From NCBI RefSeq assembly GCF_031457495.1, contig NZ_JAVDWM010000001.1, positions 2,716,001-2,780,000 on the forward strand: a DNA stretch of 64,000 nt, written 5' to 3'. Origin of the DNA: Sphingopyxis sp. BE259 (GTDB taxonomy: Bacteria > Pseudomonadota > Alphaproteobacteria > Sphingomonadales > Sphingomonadaceae). Shown here one piece after another: positions 17,259-26,244 of this stretch. Both the position numbers and the translations under genes were made by a program. Position 1 is the stretch's first letter; every line of letters starts with the position of its first letter. The notes under the pieces were generated by a model. The model was not told where the DNA came from, did not search any database, and saw nothing but the letters and a program-made list of their open reading frames with translations.

Positions 17259-18425
17259 TCAAGCTCCTGTTTTACGAACATAATTATGCGGGACAAAAGG
17301 CATGGCGACGACGGTGCAGGCCACCCGCTTGCCGCGCACTTCGGCGGCGATTGCGGTGCCCGGCTCGGCATGGTCGCGCGGCACATAGCCCATGGCGATC
17401 GGCGCGCCGACGCTAGGGGCGAAGCCGCCCGACGTCACGACGCCAATTTCGGTGTTGCCGTCGAACAGCTTGGCGCCCTCGCGCACTGGCATTTTGCCAT
17501 CGATCAGCAAGCCGACGCGCTTGCGCGGGCTGCCGTCGGCGAGATGCCCAAGGATGCGCGCCGCGCCGGGAAAACCGCCTTCCCCGCGGCGCCGTTTCTG
17601 GATCGCAAAGGACAGGTCGCCCTCGACAGGGTCGATCGCTGGATCGAGATCATGGCCATAGAGCGGCAATCCCGCCTCCAACCGCAGACTATCACGTGCG
17701 CCCAATCCGATAGGCTTCACCTCCGGCTCGCCGCACAGCAGATCGGCCACCGTCGCCGCGGCTTCGGCAGGGACCGAAATCTCGAACCCGTCTTCGCCGG
17801 TGTAGCCCGACCGGCTGATCGTCGCTGATACGCCGCCGATCTGAAACGCGCCGAAGCGCATGAATACCAGCGCCGAAAGCGGCCATTGGCCGGTCACGTG
17901 GCGACTCAGCGCCGCCTCGGCGCCGGGGCCCTGCAGCGCCAGCAGCGCCTGATCGTCGAGATGATTGATCACGATGTCGTCGGGCAGATGCTCGCGCAGA
18001 TACGCGATGTCGTCCCATTTGGTGGCGCCGTTGACGACCAGATAGAGATATTCGGGCCAACGCGAGACCATCAGATCGTCAAGGACGCCGCCATCCTCGG
18101 CAAGCAGCAGCGAATAGCGCTGCATACCCAACTGCAGCGTCGACAGGTCGATCGGCAGCAGCGCCTCGACCGCTGCGTCGAGCGCCGCCTTGTCGCCGCC
18201 TTCGTGCGAGAGCAGCAACTGCCCCATATGGCTGACGTCGAACAGACCGGCGTTTTCGCGCACCCACAAATGTTCGGCCATGATGCCTTCGTACTGGATC
18301 GGCATCCAGTAGCCCGCGAATTCGACCATCCGGCCGCCCTTGGCGCGATGCCAGGCGTCGAGCGGCAGAACCTCGGTCGCTGCCTCGATTGCGGCGTCTT
18401 CGTCGAGCTGTTCGGTTTCGGTCAT
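17259..18425 (-). CDS. gcvT: Glycine cleavage system T protein (aminomethyltransferase)
   Basis: 388 residues when started at ATG 18425, preceded by GGGAGA. An upstream in-frame ATG at 18482 lies inside the riboswitch and is unlikely. The N-terminal folate-binding domain begins LDAWHRAKGGRMVEFAGYWMP, then NAGLFDVSHMGQ. The C-terminal beta-barrel ends with the region around MGYVPRDHAEPG. It transfers the methylene group from the H-protein aminomethyl arm to tetrahydrofolate and releases ammonia. It is the first structural gene behind the tandem glycine riboswitch. Confidence 0.97.
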   Translation of the reverse strand: MTETEQLDEDAAIEAATEVLPLDAWHRAKGGRMVEFAGYWMPIQYEGIMAEHLWVRENAGLFDVSHMGQLLLSHEGGDKAALDAAVEALLPIDLSTLQLGMQRYSLLLAEDGGVLDDLMVSRWPEYLYLVVNGATKWDDIAYLREHLPDDIVINHLDDQALLALQGPGAEAALSRHVTGQWPLSALVFMRFGAFQIGGVSATISRSGYTGEDGFEISVPAEAAATVADLLCGEPEVKPIGLGARDSLRLEAGLPLYGHDLDPAIDPVEGDLSFAIQKRRRGEGGFPGAARILGHLADGSPRKRVGLLIDGKMPVREGAKLFDGNTEIGVVTSGGFAPSVGAPIAMGYVPRDHAEPGTAIAAEVRGKRVACTVVAMPFVPHNYVRKTGA

Positions 18426-18486
18426 GTCAGTCTCCCGCGGTTGCACGGCGGATGCGCGGCGGGCTGCCGCACCTTTCGCCATGCCC

Positions 18487-18694
18487 CCTCTGTCACGGGA
18501 ACCTGAGAGTTTTCCTCCATCACATGACGGAGTTACCCCTTCGGTGGTTCCAGCCGCCCCTGTTTCGGGTCGCCGGAACGCTTTCCAGAGTGTCCGTTCC
18601 AGCCTGCGCGGTCCTGCTGACCTGAGAGTTTCCGGGGCGGTTGCTCCTTCGGTGGTGAGGCGCCGGTTGCCCTGCCCTCACGCTCTCCCGCGCG
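18487..18694 (-). ncRNA. Tandem glycine riboswitch upstream of gcvT
   Basis: Two consecutive aptamers are visible on the minus strand. Aptamer 1 (about 18694-18603) reads GCGGGAGAGCG, ACCGAAGGAGCAA and AACTCTCAGG. Aptamer 2 (about 18602-18487) has a longer first segment, then ACCGAAGGGGTAACTC and AACTCTCAGG. These are the conserved glycine aptamer core strings, in the usual order. The gene start lies about 60 bases beyond aptamer 2, leaving room for translation or anti-termination control. Glycine binding normally switches gcv expression on. Boundaries are approximate. Confidence 0.95.
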
Positions 18695-18760
18695 GCCGGT
18701 CGAATCTCTTTAGGGGAGGCCCGACAGACGCCCGAGCCTTGGCGCTGCCCCTGGGCGGAG

Positions 18761-19408
18761 TCAATCGGCCAGCGCGCGGATTGCGTCGTTTTCGTGGATA
18801 TGCACGCCAGAACCGCCCTCGCCCGCGAGCTTGACGATCGCAGCGGCAACCGTGGCGCCCTGAATCGAGCGATAGCGGCGGAAAGACCCGTGCAGCAAAG
18901 CATCGGCCAGCGGCGCCGCGATCGTCGCCAGCCCCTCGCCCAGCCGCGGCGGCCCGGACCGATCGCCAAGCAGCAGCCCGGGCCGCATAAGATCGAGCCG
19001 ATCGAACCCGAGCGCGCGCAGCCCATCCTCGGTCTCGCCTTTGGTCCGCAGATAGAAATTGGCCGCCTTCGCTGACGCACCGACGGAGCTGACAACGATC
19101 ATCTGCCGGGTGCCGCCCAAGCGGGCGCCGCGCGCCGTCGCCAGGATCAGATCATGGTCGACGGCGCGAAACGCTGCTTGCGACCCCGCCTGGCGGATCG
19201 TGGTGCCAAGGCAGCAGATGAGCACCGCGGGTTTTTCCGCCGCGATGATGTCCGGCCAGGCTTCGGGCGACACGACGCGTTCGGCGTGGTGCGGCGCCAG
19301 TCCGTCAACCGGGCGGCGGGTAACCACGGTGATACTATTGTCCCCGAACCCTTCAATCACCGCGCGCCCGATCAGCCCGGTCGCGCCGACGAGCAGCGCC
19401 TCAGACAT
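18761..19408 (-). CDS. NAD(P)-binding Rossmann protein (HTATIP2/nucleoside-sugar epimerase-like)
   Basis: 215 residues with the dinucleotide-binding motif LLVGATGLIGRAV at the N-terminus and the SSVGA stretch typical of atypical SDR proteins of the YbjT/HTATIP2 type. Most of the catalytic Tyr-Lys pattern is replaced by FYLRTKGETE. Function is unknown beyond NAD(P) binding. ATG 19408 overlaps the dNTPase stop by eight bases, so it is the last gene of the long transcript descending from the dcw cluster. It lies upstream of the glycine riboswitch on the same strand. Confidence 0.82.
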   Translation of the reverse strand: MSEALLVGATGLIGRAVIEGFGDNSITVVTRRPVDGLAPHHAERVVSPEAWPDIIAAEKPAVLICCLGTTIRQAGSQAAFRAVDHDLILATARGARLGGTRQMIVVSSVGASAKAANFYLRTKGETEDGLRALGFDRLDLMRPGLLLGDRSGPPRLGEGLATIAAPLADALLHGSFRRYRSIQGATVAAAIVKLAGEGGSGVHIHENDAIRALAD

Positions 19409-20573
19409 GCGCCAGCGCGTCCGGTACTGCGGCACGCCCGAAAATGTCGGCATAACGGTCGATGGCAAAACGATCGGTCATCCCGGCAATATAGTCGCCG
19501 ATATGGCGGATTGTCGCGGTCGTTTCGCCGGGCAGTCGCGCAGACCAATCCTCGCCCATCAGCCGTGGATCATCGGCGTAGGCGGAAAACAGACGCCCGA
19601 CGATCTGGTTCGCGGCCTCGGCGGCGGCGACCTGTTCGGGATGATGATAAAGATTGGCGTACATGAAGCGTTTGAGGTCGCGCTCCTGCGCCGCCAGATC
19701 GGCCGAAAAGCCGCCGAGCGGGCGGCGCGCGGCGCGGACCTCGGCGACGCTGGTGACGCCCGTCGCCGCGACATTGGCCTGGGTCGCCGCAATGACATCG
19801 TTGACCATCACCCCGATCTGGTCGCGCACCAGTTCGCGCAGCAGACGGTCGCGCGGCGCGCCCAGGAAGCGTTCCTCGACGGCCCGGAAATTGGCGGCGA
19901 CAAACGGTTGTTCCATCAGTTGATCGAGGTCGAGCAACCCGGCGCGCAGACCATCGTCAATGTCGTGATTGTCATAAGCGATGTCATCGGCGACCGCCGC
20001 AATCTGCGCCTCAAGGCTCGCATGACTGCCAAGGTCGAGGCAGAAATCACCGTCGATCGCGGCCAATGCCCAGCCGGGGTTCGCGACCGGGCCATTATGC
20101 TTGGCCAGCCCTTCCAGCGTTTCCCAGGTCAGGTTCAACCCGTCGAACCGCGGATAGGGACATTCGAGTTGCACCAGGGTGCGCAGCGTATGACCATTGT
20201 GGTCAAAGCCGCCATGGTCTGCCATCGCAACCTTCAGCGCATCCTCCCCTGCATGGCCGAACGGCGGATGGCCGATGTCGTGCGCGAGGCACAAGGCCTC
20301 GGTCAGATCCTCGTTCAGCCCCAGTGCCCGGGCGATACCGCGGCCGATCTGCGCGACCTCGATACTGTGGGTCAGTCGGACGCGGTAATGATCGCCATCG
20401 GGCGCCACGAACACCTGCGTCTTGTGGCGGAGGCGACGAAAGGCGATCGAGTGGATGATGCGGTCGCGGTCGCGCTGGAAATCGTCGCGCGGGCCGCGGA
20501 CGACACGGCCCAGTTCGGCATAGCGGCGCCCACGGCTTCGCGCGGGATCGCTGGCGCACGCGGCCACGCTCAC
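19401..20573 (-). CDS. dgt: Deoxyguanosinetriphosphate triphosphohydrolase-like protein
   Basis: 390-residue HD-domain hydrolase that removes triphosphate from dNTPs. It begins with the family strings GRRYAELGR, IIHSIAFRRLRHKTQVF and LTHSIEVAQIGR. The HD metal site is LAHDIGHPPFGHAGE. The protein is the length of the type 2 dGTPase subfamily found in alphaproteobacteria, where it often sits next to a SPOR-domain gene as here. Its start overlaps the SPOR gene stop by four bases and its stop overlaps the Rossmann gene. Confidence 0.94.
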   Translation of the reverse strand: MSVAACASDPARSRGRRYAELGRVVRGPRDDFQRDRDRIIHSIAFRRLRHKTQVFVAPDGDHYRVRLTHSIEVAQIGRGIARALGLNEDLTEALCLAHDIGHPPFGHAGEDALKVAMADHGGFDHNGHTLRTLVQLECPYPRFDGLNLTWETLEGLAKHNGPVANPGWALAAIDGDFCLDLGSHASLEAQIAAVADDIAYDNHDIDDGLRAGLLDLDQLMEQPFVAANFRAVEERFLGAPRDRLLRELVRDQIGVMVNDVIAATQANVAATGVTSVAEVRAARRPLGGFSADLAAQERDLKRFMYANLYHHPEQVAAAEAANQIVGRLFSAYADDPRLMGEDWSARLPGETTATIRHIGDYIAGMTDRFAIDRYADIFGRAAVPDALAHV

Positions 20574-22381
20574 TTGATCGGATCGACGGCCTGGCCCGCC
20601 TCGCTGTTGAACAGGAAACCGTCGCCGCCCGCCTTTTTATAGCCGGTCAGCCAGTCCTGCGCCGCCTTGCGGTCCTTGAATGGTCCAACCAGCAAGCGGC
20701 GGGTCTTGCCCCATTCGGCGGTCGCGCCCGCCTTGCCCTTGAACAGATCGGGGCTCTTCTTGGCAAACTTGCCATAGTCGGTCGCGAGCGCGCGGGCGTT
20801 GGCGCCGGTCGCAACCTGCACCCAGATGCGCGGCGGATTGGCCTTTTTCTCGGCCGCTTCGGCTTTCGCCTTGATGTCGGCTTCGGCCTTGGCCTTGCCC
20901 GCGACGGCGTCCTTCTCGCGCTTCGCATCTTCGGCCGCGTCGGCGCGGCGCTTGTCGTCGAGCAATTTGGCGAGCGTGTCGGCGCCGATGGCGTTGTCAG
21001 GCTGGGCCAGTTCCTCTGGCGGAATTTCAATCGAACCGACAATGTCGGCCAGCGAAGCAAGTGGCGGCACCGCCGCCGCCGATCGGTCGGGGGCCACGTC
21101 GCGCCCGACGTCAGCGAGCGAAAAGCCCGGCCCCACGGGCTCCGCCGACGTCGTGGGACTCGGCCCCATAGGTGCGGCGACGGAATTTGTCGCCACCGCG
21201 GCAGGCGCCGCTTTGGCATCGACGAACACCGGCGCCGGCCCCGCGGCGGCGGGGAACGGATTTTGCGGTGTGGGACCGACCCTGACGATCGCCGGCGGCG
21301 GGCTGTCGGCGGCCGGGAACGGATTTTCCCGTGTCGGTCGGGGGGTGTTGGAGGCGGCCGTCGTTACCGGAGCGGCCGACGCACTCGGCGCCGCGTCAGC
21401 GGGCACCGAACGCCGGGAGGTCGGCGCCGGCGTCGGCGTCGGAGCCGGGGTGGCCGCCACAGACGCCGCGGGCGGGCGAGCGGCGCTGCCCGATGGGCGC
21501 CTGGATGTTGCGGCCGACGATGGCGTCGGCGACGGTGTGGCAGCCGCGACCTGCACCGGCTTGCGCCTGGCCGCGAGCTGGCCGTTCGGGAAGCGACCGA
21601 AATGCGCCGCGGCGGCCTGCTGCGCCGGATTGAGCCGGTCCATCTGGGTCAGATAGGGCAGAATATTCTGCGCCATGGCGGGCGGCATCGTCGCGTTGAC
21701 GATCTCGCTCGCCTCGCCATCGCGGCCGTTCATCGCCAGAATCATCGCGCGCAACCGCCACGCGCCGCGATCCTGCGCCCGCAGCTGCGGCGTCAGCATC
21801 GCCACCGCGCGATCGGTTTCGCCGCTGATCCCCAGCGACAGCGCATAGCGGCGCGTGAGTTCGTCATTGGGGGCAATCGCCAGCGCCAGCTGATAATCGC
21901 GCTGCGCCGCGTCCTGTTGGCCCAGCAGATCGCGCGCCAGGCCGCGATCAGACAGGAACACCCGTTCGGGCGCCCCAAGCAGCTGTGCTTCGCCGAAATA
22001 ATCGAGCGCGCGGGTCGGGTTCTCCATATGAACCATCGCCGACCCGAGCGCCGCCTTGACCGCACCGTCGCGCGGACTCGCCTGTTCGGCGCGGACCAGA
22101 AAACCCAGCGCAGCGCGATGATCGTCGAGTTCGATCGACGCCCGGCCCGCATCGAGCAACGCGCGCGGATCGCTGTTGTTCGCGGCGATGCGGGCCAGCG
22201 CCGACGACAGCAGGGTGCGCGCCGCAGTGCGCTTTTCCATCGCCGCCTTCGTCGCGGCATCGGGCGGCGTCACCTGCGCGTGGACAGGCGACAGCGCCGC
22301 CGTCCCCAGCAACAACGCACCGAGCGCACCGACACCGCGCCGCGCGCGCGCCGGCTTGCCCGTCATTTTCGCTTGCCGCAT
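20570..22381 (-). CDS. TPR-containing SPOR-domain protein adjacent to ftsZ
   Basis: 603 residues. An N-terminal signal or anchor (ALGALLLGTAALSPVHAQ) is followed by TPR-like helical repeats (residues about 40-230), a long Pro/Ala/Thr-rich low-complexity linker (about 280-430), a charged Ala/Lys/Glu coiled segment, and a C-terminal SPOR domain (about 520-600; IWVQVATGANARAL, LVGPFKDRKAAQDWL). SPOR domains bind denuded glycan strands at the septum, so a periplasmic division role is likely. ATG 22381 was preferred to a TTG at 22387. It follows ftsZ by about 60 bases. Confidence 0.85.
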   Translation of the reverse strand: MRQAKMTGKPARARRGVGALGALLLGTAALSPVHAQVTPPDAATKAAMEKRTAARTLLSSALARIAANNSDPRALLDAGRASIELDDHRAALGFLVRAEQASPRDGAVKAALGSAMVHMENPTRALDYFGEAQLLGAPERVFLSDRGLARDLLGQQDAAQRDYQLALAIAPNDELTRRYALSLGISGETDRAVAMLTPQLRAQDRGAWRLRAMILAMNGRDGEASEIVNATMPPAMAQNILPYLTQMDRLNPAQQAAAAHFGRFPNGQLAARRKPVQVAAATPSPTPSSAATSRRPSGSAARPPAASVAATPAPTPTPAPTSRRSVPADAAPSASAAPVTTAASNTPRPTRENPFPAADSPPPAIVRVGPTPQNPFPAAAGPAPVFVDAKAAPAAVATNSVAAPMGPSPTTSAEPVGPGFSLADVGRDVAPDRSAAAVPPLASLADIVGSIEIPPEELAQPDNAIGADTLAKLLDDKRRADAAEDAKREKDAVAGKAKAEADIKAKAEAAEKKANPPRIWVQVATGANARALATDYGKFAKKSPDLFKGKAGATAEWGKTRRLLVGPFKDRKAAQDWLTGYKKAGGDGFLFNSEAGQAVDPIK

Positions 22382-22441
22382 GGGCAAATCATCCCGATTT
22401 CCGGCCCGCCGTGCCCGGTGGGCGGCCGTTCGCTAGCCCCG

Positions 22442-23890
22442 TTACTGGTTGTTCTGACGCCCCAAGAAGCGCGGAATATCGACCCCGTCCTCCTTGTCGC
22501 CAGCGTCGGCGTCGGGCGCAGGCGCCCCGCGCGACAGGCGCGACATGCGTTCGAACAAGGTGCCGCCGCCGATCGAGCGCGCCGCAGTTTCCTCGCTCGC
22601 CGCGCCCTCGCCAGCCGGCGCCGCCTGATATCCGGCAACCGCCGCTTCGGGGGCATCGAGCACGAGCTCCTCCGACGTATCATCATAGCTCGCCGCGACC
22701 TGCGACAATTCCATCGGTTCTTCTTCGGCCGCAGGTGTCTCGACATCGCTCAGCGAGAAGCCAGGGGTGGGCTCATTGTCATCCGCCGCCGGCACGTCGG
22801 CGACGGGTTCTTCCTGAGCGACCGGCTCAAACGTTTCTTCGGCGACCGGTGCAGGCGTTGCCGCACGGGCCGGAGCAAAGGAGAAGCTGCGCGTCGCGGG
22901 CGAGGCCTGCGCCGCCATTTCGCCGTTGCTGTCGATCCCGGTGGCGACAACCGAGACGCGGATCTTGCCGTCGAGGCTGTCGTTGAACGCGCTGCCCCAG
23001 ATGATGTTTGCGTCGGGATCGACCAGTTCGCGGATATGGTTCGCGGCCTCGTCGACTTCCATCAGGCGCATGTCCTCGCCGCCGGTGATCGAAATAATGA
23101 CGCCCTTCGCGCCCGCCATTGAAACACCGTCGAGCAGCGGATTGGCAATCGCCTTTTGCGCGGCTTCGAGGGCGCGGCCGTCGCCTTCGGCTTCGCCGGT
23201 GCCCATCATCGCCTTGCCCATTTCGCGCATCACGCTGCGCACGTCGGCAAAGTCGAGGTTGATCAGGCCGGGCATGACCATCAGGTCGGTGATGCCGCGC
23301 ACGCCCTGTTGCAGCACTTCATCCGCCATGGTGAAGGCTTCTTTGAACGTCGTGTTCGGGTTGGCGACCAGGAACAGATTCTGGTTCGGAATGACGATCA
23401 GCGTGTCGACATGATCCTGCAGCTCGGCAATGCCCGAGTCCGCCGAGCGCATGCGGCGCTGACCTTCGAAGGTGAAGGGCTTGGTCACCACGCCGACGGT
23501 CAGGATACCGCGATCGCGCGCGGCCTTGGCAATGACCGGCGCCGCCCCGGTGCCGGTGCCGCCGCCCATGCCCGCCGCAACGAAGCACATATGCGCGCCG
23601 TTCAGCGCCTCTTCGACCTGCGCGATGCTTTCCTCGGCAGCCGCGCGGCCAACCTCGGGCCGCGAACCCGCGCCCAGCCCCTGGGTGATCTGCGTCCCCA
23701 GCTGGATACGCCGTTCGGCGGGCGACGCGTTCAGCGCCTGCGCGTCGGTGTTGGCAACGATGAAGTCGACCCCCTCGACCCGCGCTGCAATCATGTTCGC
23801 GATGGCATTGCCGCCCGCTCCGCCGACGCCGATCACCGCGATGCGCGGCTTCAGTTCATCGACCTGCGGCGGGCCAATATTGATGCTCAT
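22442..23890 (-). CDS. ftsZ: Cell division protein FtsZ
   Basis: 482-residue bacterial tubulin that forms the Z ring at midcell. The GTP-binding domain shows [14 protein letters not shown] and the tubulin signature [10 protein letters not shown]; the T7 loop contains the stretch around NLDFADVR. After about residue 320 comes an acidic Ala/Glu/Pro-rich linker of about 150 residues, longer than in E. coli as is common in alphaproteobacteria. The C-terminal peptide [13 protein letters not shown] binds FtsA and other partners. ATG 23890 has AGGGAGA upstream, fixing the start well inside a longer open frame. Confidence 0.98.
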   Translation of the reverse strand: MSINIGPPQVDELKPRIAVIGVGGAGGNAIANMIAARVEGVDFIVANTDAQALNASPAERRIQLGTQITQGLGAGSRPEVGRAAAEESIAQVEEALNGAHMCFVAAGMGGGTGTGAAPVIAKAARDRGILTVGVVTKPFTFEGQRRMRSADSGIAELQDHVDTLIVIPNQNLFLVANPNTTFKEAFTMADEVLQQGVRGITDLMVMPGLINLDFADVRSVMREMGKAMMGTGEAEGDGRALEAAQKAIANPLLDGVSMAGAKGVIISITGGEDMRLMEVDEAANHIRELVDPDANIIWGSAFNDSLDGKIRVSVVATGIDSNGEMAAQASPATRSFSFAPARAATPAPVAEETFEPVAQEEPVADVPAADDNEPTPGFSLSDVETPAAEEEPMELSQVAASYDDTSEELVLDAPEAAVAGYQAAPAGEGAASEETAARSIGGGTLFERMSRLSRGAPAPDADAGDKEDGVDIPRFLGRQNNQ

Positions 23891-24043
23891 CAAATAGTCT
23901 CCCTGCAGCGGCGGACAGGTGCCGCTTCCCCAACCTTGCGACCCAAACGAGCGGGTGTCCCGCCGCCCGGTTTTCTGATCCCGCATTGCACTATTGTGAC
24001 GTGGGAATCACCCAAAAAATTAACCTTTTTTCGCGTTTCACCG
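23891..24043 (-). promoter_or_regulatory. ftsA-ftsZ intergenic region, likely ftsZ promoter
   Basis: This 153-base gap is the longest in the ftsQ-ftsA-ftsZ part of the cluster and is unusually AT-rich around 24010-24060. It holds a GANTC (CcrM-type) site at 24005-24009 within the dyad GTGACGTGGGAATCAC (23996-24011), and an ATTAACC string that resembles a CtrA half-site. In Caulobacter ftsZ is controlled by CtrA, GcrA and CcrM. The same logic here is inference. Confidence 0.5.
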
Positions 24044-25300
24044 CTAAAAACTGCTTTTTAACGCTGCCATCAACCGGTGGAGGATCGAAGTGCCCGCCGG
24101 ACGATAGACATCCTGCGACATCATGGGGAGATCGCGCAGGTCGACGGGGTCCGACGCCGCGTAGAGGACCAGACCGGCGAGCGTCGCGAAAGCGGGGCCG
24201 CTGTGCGCATCGGGCAGACCGTGCAGCCCGCGCGGCCGTCCGACGCGCGCGGCACGGCCCAGCGCGCTCTGGGTATAGTCGGCAATGCCTTTCAGGTCGG
24301 CGCCGCCACCAACCAGCACCACTTGCCGCCCGATCGGGCCGACAAAATGCAGATCTTTGAGCGTCCTGCCGATCTCTCCCATCATCGCGTCGAGCCGCTG
24401 GCGGATCACCGCCACCAATTGTGCGCGGGTGATGCGCGGGGAATCGCCGGTGGTCGGCGCGCCCGGTTCCAGTTCGATAATCTCGTTATTGTCGCGCGGG
24501 CTGGCTGACGCCGAGCCATAAAAGCTCTGCAACCGCTGCGCCTGACTGCGGCGGATGCCAAAGGCCGAGGCGATGTCATCGGTGATGTCGCTGGCGCCAA
24601 AGGGCAGCGACGCCATTTCGACGAGCATCCCCCCGGCATAGAGCGAGACGGTCGTCACCGCGGCGCCGAGTTCGACCAGCGCGACGCCAAGGTCGCGTTC
24701 CTCGTCCGACAGACACGCAAGGCCCGCCGCGATCGGCGATGCGACCACCGCGTTAACGTCGAGATGCGCCTGCCGCACCGCTGCCTCGAGATTCCGCACC
24801 GGGGCGCCGTCGGCCATGATGATATGAATGTCCACGCCCAGCCGATCGGCGTGAAGCCCGATCGGGTTCTTGACCCCGGTCAGCCCGTCGAGCGTGTAGA
24901 GCGCGGGCTGCGCGTGCAGGATCATCCGGCCTTCGGGATCGATCCCGGCGCGGCCCGCGGCGAGCAGGTCGTCGATGTCTTCTTTTTCGATCCGGTGGCC
25001 GCCGAGTTCGCTTTCGATCGGCGCCACATCGCTGAGCAAGCCGCCAGCCGAAAAGCTGACCCACACATCGTCGATGTTCAGCCCCGCGATGCGCTCCGCC
25101 TGTTCGATCGCCTCGCGCACAATATGTTCGGTTTGCTCCATATCGGCGACATAGCCGCGCTGTACGCCGCGGCTTTCGCGCTGACCGGTGCCCAGCACAT
25201 GGAGCTGGCCGTCGGCGGTCTGCCCCGCGATCAGCGCGCACACCTTCCACGACCCGACATCGAGCGCGGTGATGATCTTTTCGATGCGCGGCGGGGCCAT
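24044..25300 (-). CDS. ftsA: Cell division protein FtsA
   Basis: 418-residue actin-like protein that tethers FtsZ to the membrane and recruits later divisome proteins. The N-terminus carries the phosphate-1 strand ITALDVGSWKVCALIAG; the SHS2/1C domain follows, and the ATP-binding phosphate-2 region is near VALVELGAAVTTVSLY. The C-terminus ends in an amphipathic helix, SILHRLMAALKSSF, the membrane-targeting sequence. It starts two bases after ftsQ and is separated from ftsZ by the promoter-containing gap. Confidence 0.97.
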   Translation of the reverse strand: MAPPRIEKIITALDVGSWKVCALIAGQTADGQLHVLGTGQRESRGVQRGYVADMEQTEHIVREAIEQAERIAGLNIDDVWVSFSAGGLLSDVAPIESELGGHRIEKEDIDDLLAAGRAGIDPEGRMILHAQPALYTLDGLTGVKNPIGLHADRLGVDIHIIMADGAPVRNLEAAVRQAHLDVNAVVASPIAAGLACLSDEERDLGVALVELGAAVTTVSLYAGGMLVEMASLPFGASDITDDIASAFGIRRSQAQRLQSFYGSASASPRDNNEIIELEPGAPTTGDSPRITRAQLVAVIRQRLDAMMGEIGRTLKDLHFVGPIGRQVVLVGGGADLKGIADYTQSALGRAARVGRPRGLHGLPDAHSGPAFATLAGLVLYAASDPVDLRDLPMMSQDVYRPAGTSILHRLMAALKSSF

Positions 25301-25302
25301 GG

Positions 25303-26244
25303 CTATCCCTTCTCGGCCGCAGCGACGTCGGCGACCGCATCGACCGCGGCGCGCGCCTCGTCGAGCTTCGCGGGCGCCACCTGTCCTTCGTGCGGCAGGC
25401 GGAGGACAAAACGCGCGGGGTCGCGCATGTCAAAGCGCAATATGCCGCGCCCGAGCAGACGGTTGGCGCCGTCCATATGGGCAAATTTGGCGAGCGCCGC
25501 CTTGGCCTGACTCTCGCCCTCGGGCAGCGACAGCGTCTCGCCGCTGCGGAAACGCAGATCCCAGCGGCGGTTGCCGACCCATGTCGCCCCGGCGAGCAGT
25601 TCCTTGAGGCTGCTCGCTTCGGCCAGCAGCCGGTCCAGATCCTGCGAACGCTGGTTCGCCTTTGGGCCGATGACCAGCGGCAAATCGGGCATCGTAGCCA
25701 CCGTGACCGGTTCGAGCACCACGCCCTTGTCGTCGATCAGCGACAGGCGATTATTATGCTGCCAGATCGCCGCCGGAGTCCGTTCGACGATGTCGACGAC
25801 CAGCGTATCGGGCAACCGCCGCGACACGCGGGCATCCTTGATCCAGCCGTATTTCATCAGGTCACTGCGCACCCCGTCCAGATCGACCGCCGCCATCGAG
25901 CGGTCCTTCTGCGCGAGCGCGATGTCGTAGACCTTCAGCCGGTCGATGCGGTCGGCACCGACGACCTCGACCTTTTTGACCTGGAACCCGGCGCGGCCGA
26001 CGGCTTGGGCATATTCCTCGTGGACCTTTGCCGTCACGCCGGTCGCGTGCGCCGCGATTCCGGCGACGGCGAACAGGCTGAGGCCGATCGTCCAGTTGGC
26101 GACCTTTTGCAACCGCTGCGGGCTGATCGGCAGGGCGTTGATGACCGCGTTGAGCCGCGACGTCTGTACCTTGCGCCGCTTCTTTGGCGCCCGCGCCGGG
26201 CGCCGTGGCGGCGAACTGCCGCGCTTGATCCGCGTGTTACTCAT
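25303..26244 (-). CDS. ftsQ: Cell division protein FtsQ
   Basis: 313-residue bitopic divisome protein. A basic cytoplasmic tail of about 45 residues (RRPARAPKKRRKVQ) precedes one transmembrane helix (about 50-68, WTIGLSLFAVAGIAAHATG). The periplasmic POTRA domain starts VKKVEVVGADRI (about 90-160), followed by the FtsQ/DivIB beta domain. It links FtsL-FtsB and FtsW-FtsI to the Z ring. Its start overlaps the ddl stop by four bases and its stop is two bases from ftsA. Confidence 0.95.
   Translation of the reverse strand: MSNTRIKRGSSPPRRPARAPKKRRKVQTSRLNAVINALPISPQRLQKVANWTIGLSLFAVAGIAAHATGVTAKVHEEYAQAVGRAGFQVKKVEVVGADRIDRLKVYDIALAQKDRSMAAVDLDGVRSDLMKYGWIKDARVSRRLPDTLVVDIVERTPAAIWQHNNRLSLIDDKGVVLEPVTVATMPDLPLVIGPKANQRSQDLDRLLAEASSLKELLAGATWVGNRRWDLRFRSGETLSLPEGESQAKAALAKFAHMDGANRLLGRGILRFDMRDPARFVLRLPHEGQVAPAKLDEARAAVDAVADVAAAEKG

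Noticed and set aside
18426..18482. GcvT starting at 18482
   Set aside because: This ATG is in aptamer 2 of the riboswitch and the added residues are not conserved in the family.
22442..24000. FtsZ starting upstream at 23986
   Set aside because: The extra 32 codons are not FtsZ-like and AGGGAGA precedes ATG 23890.
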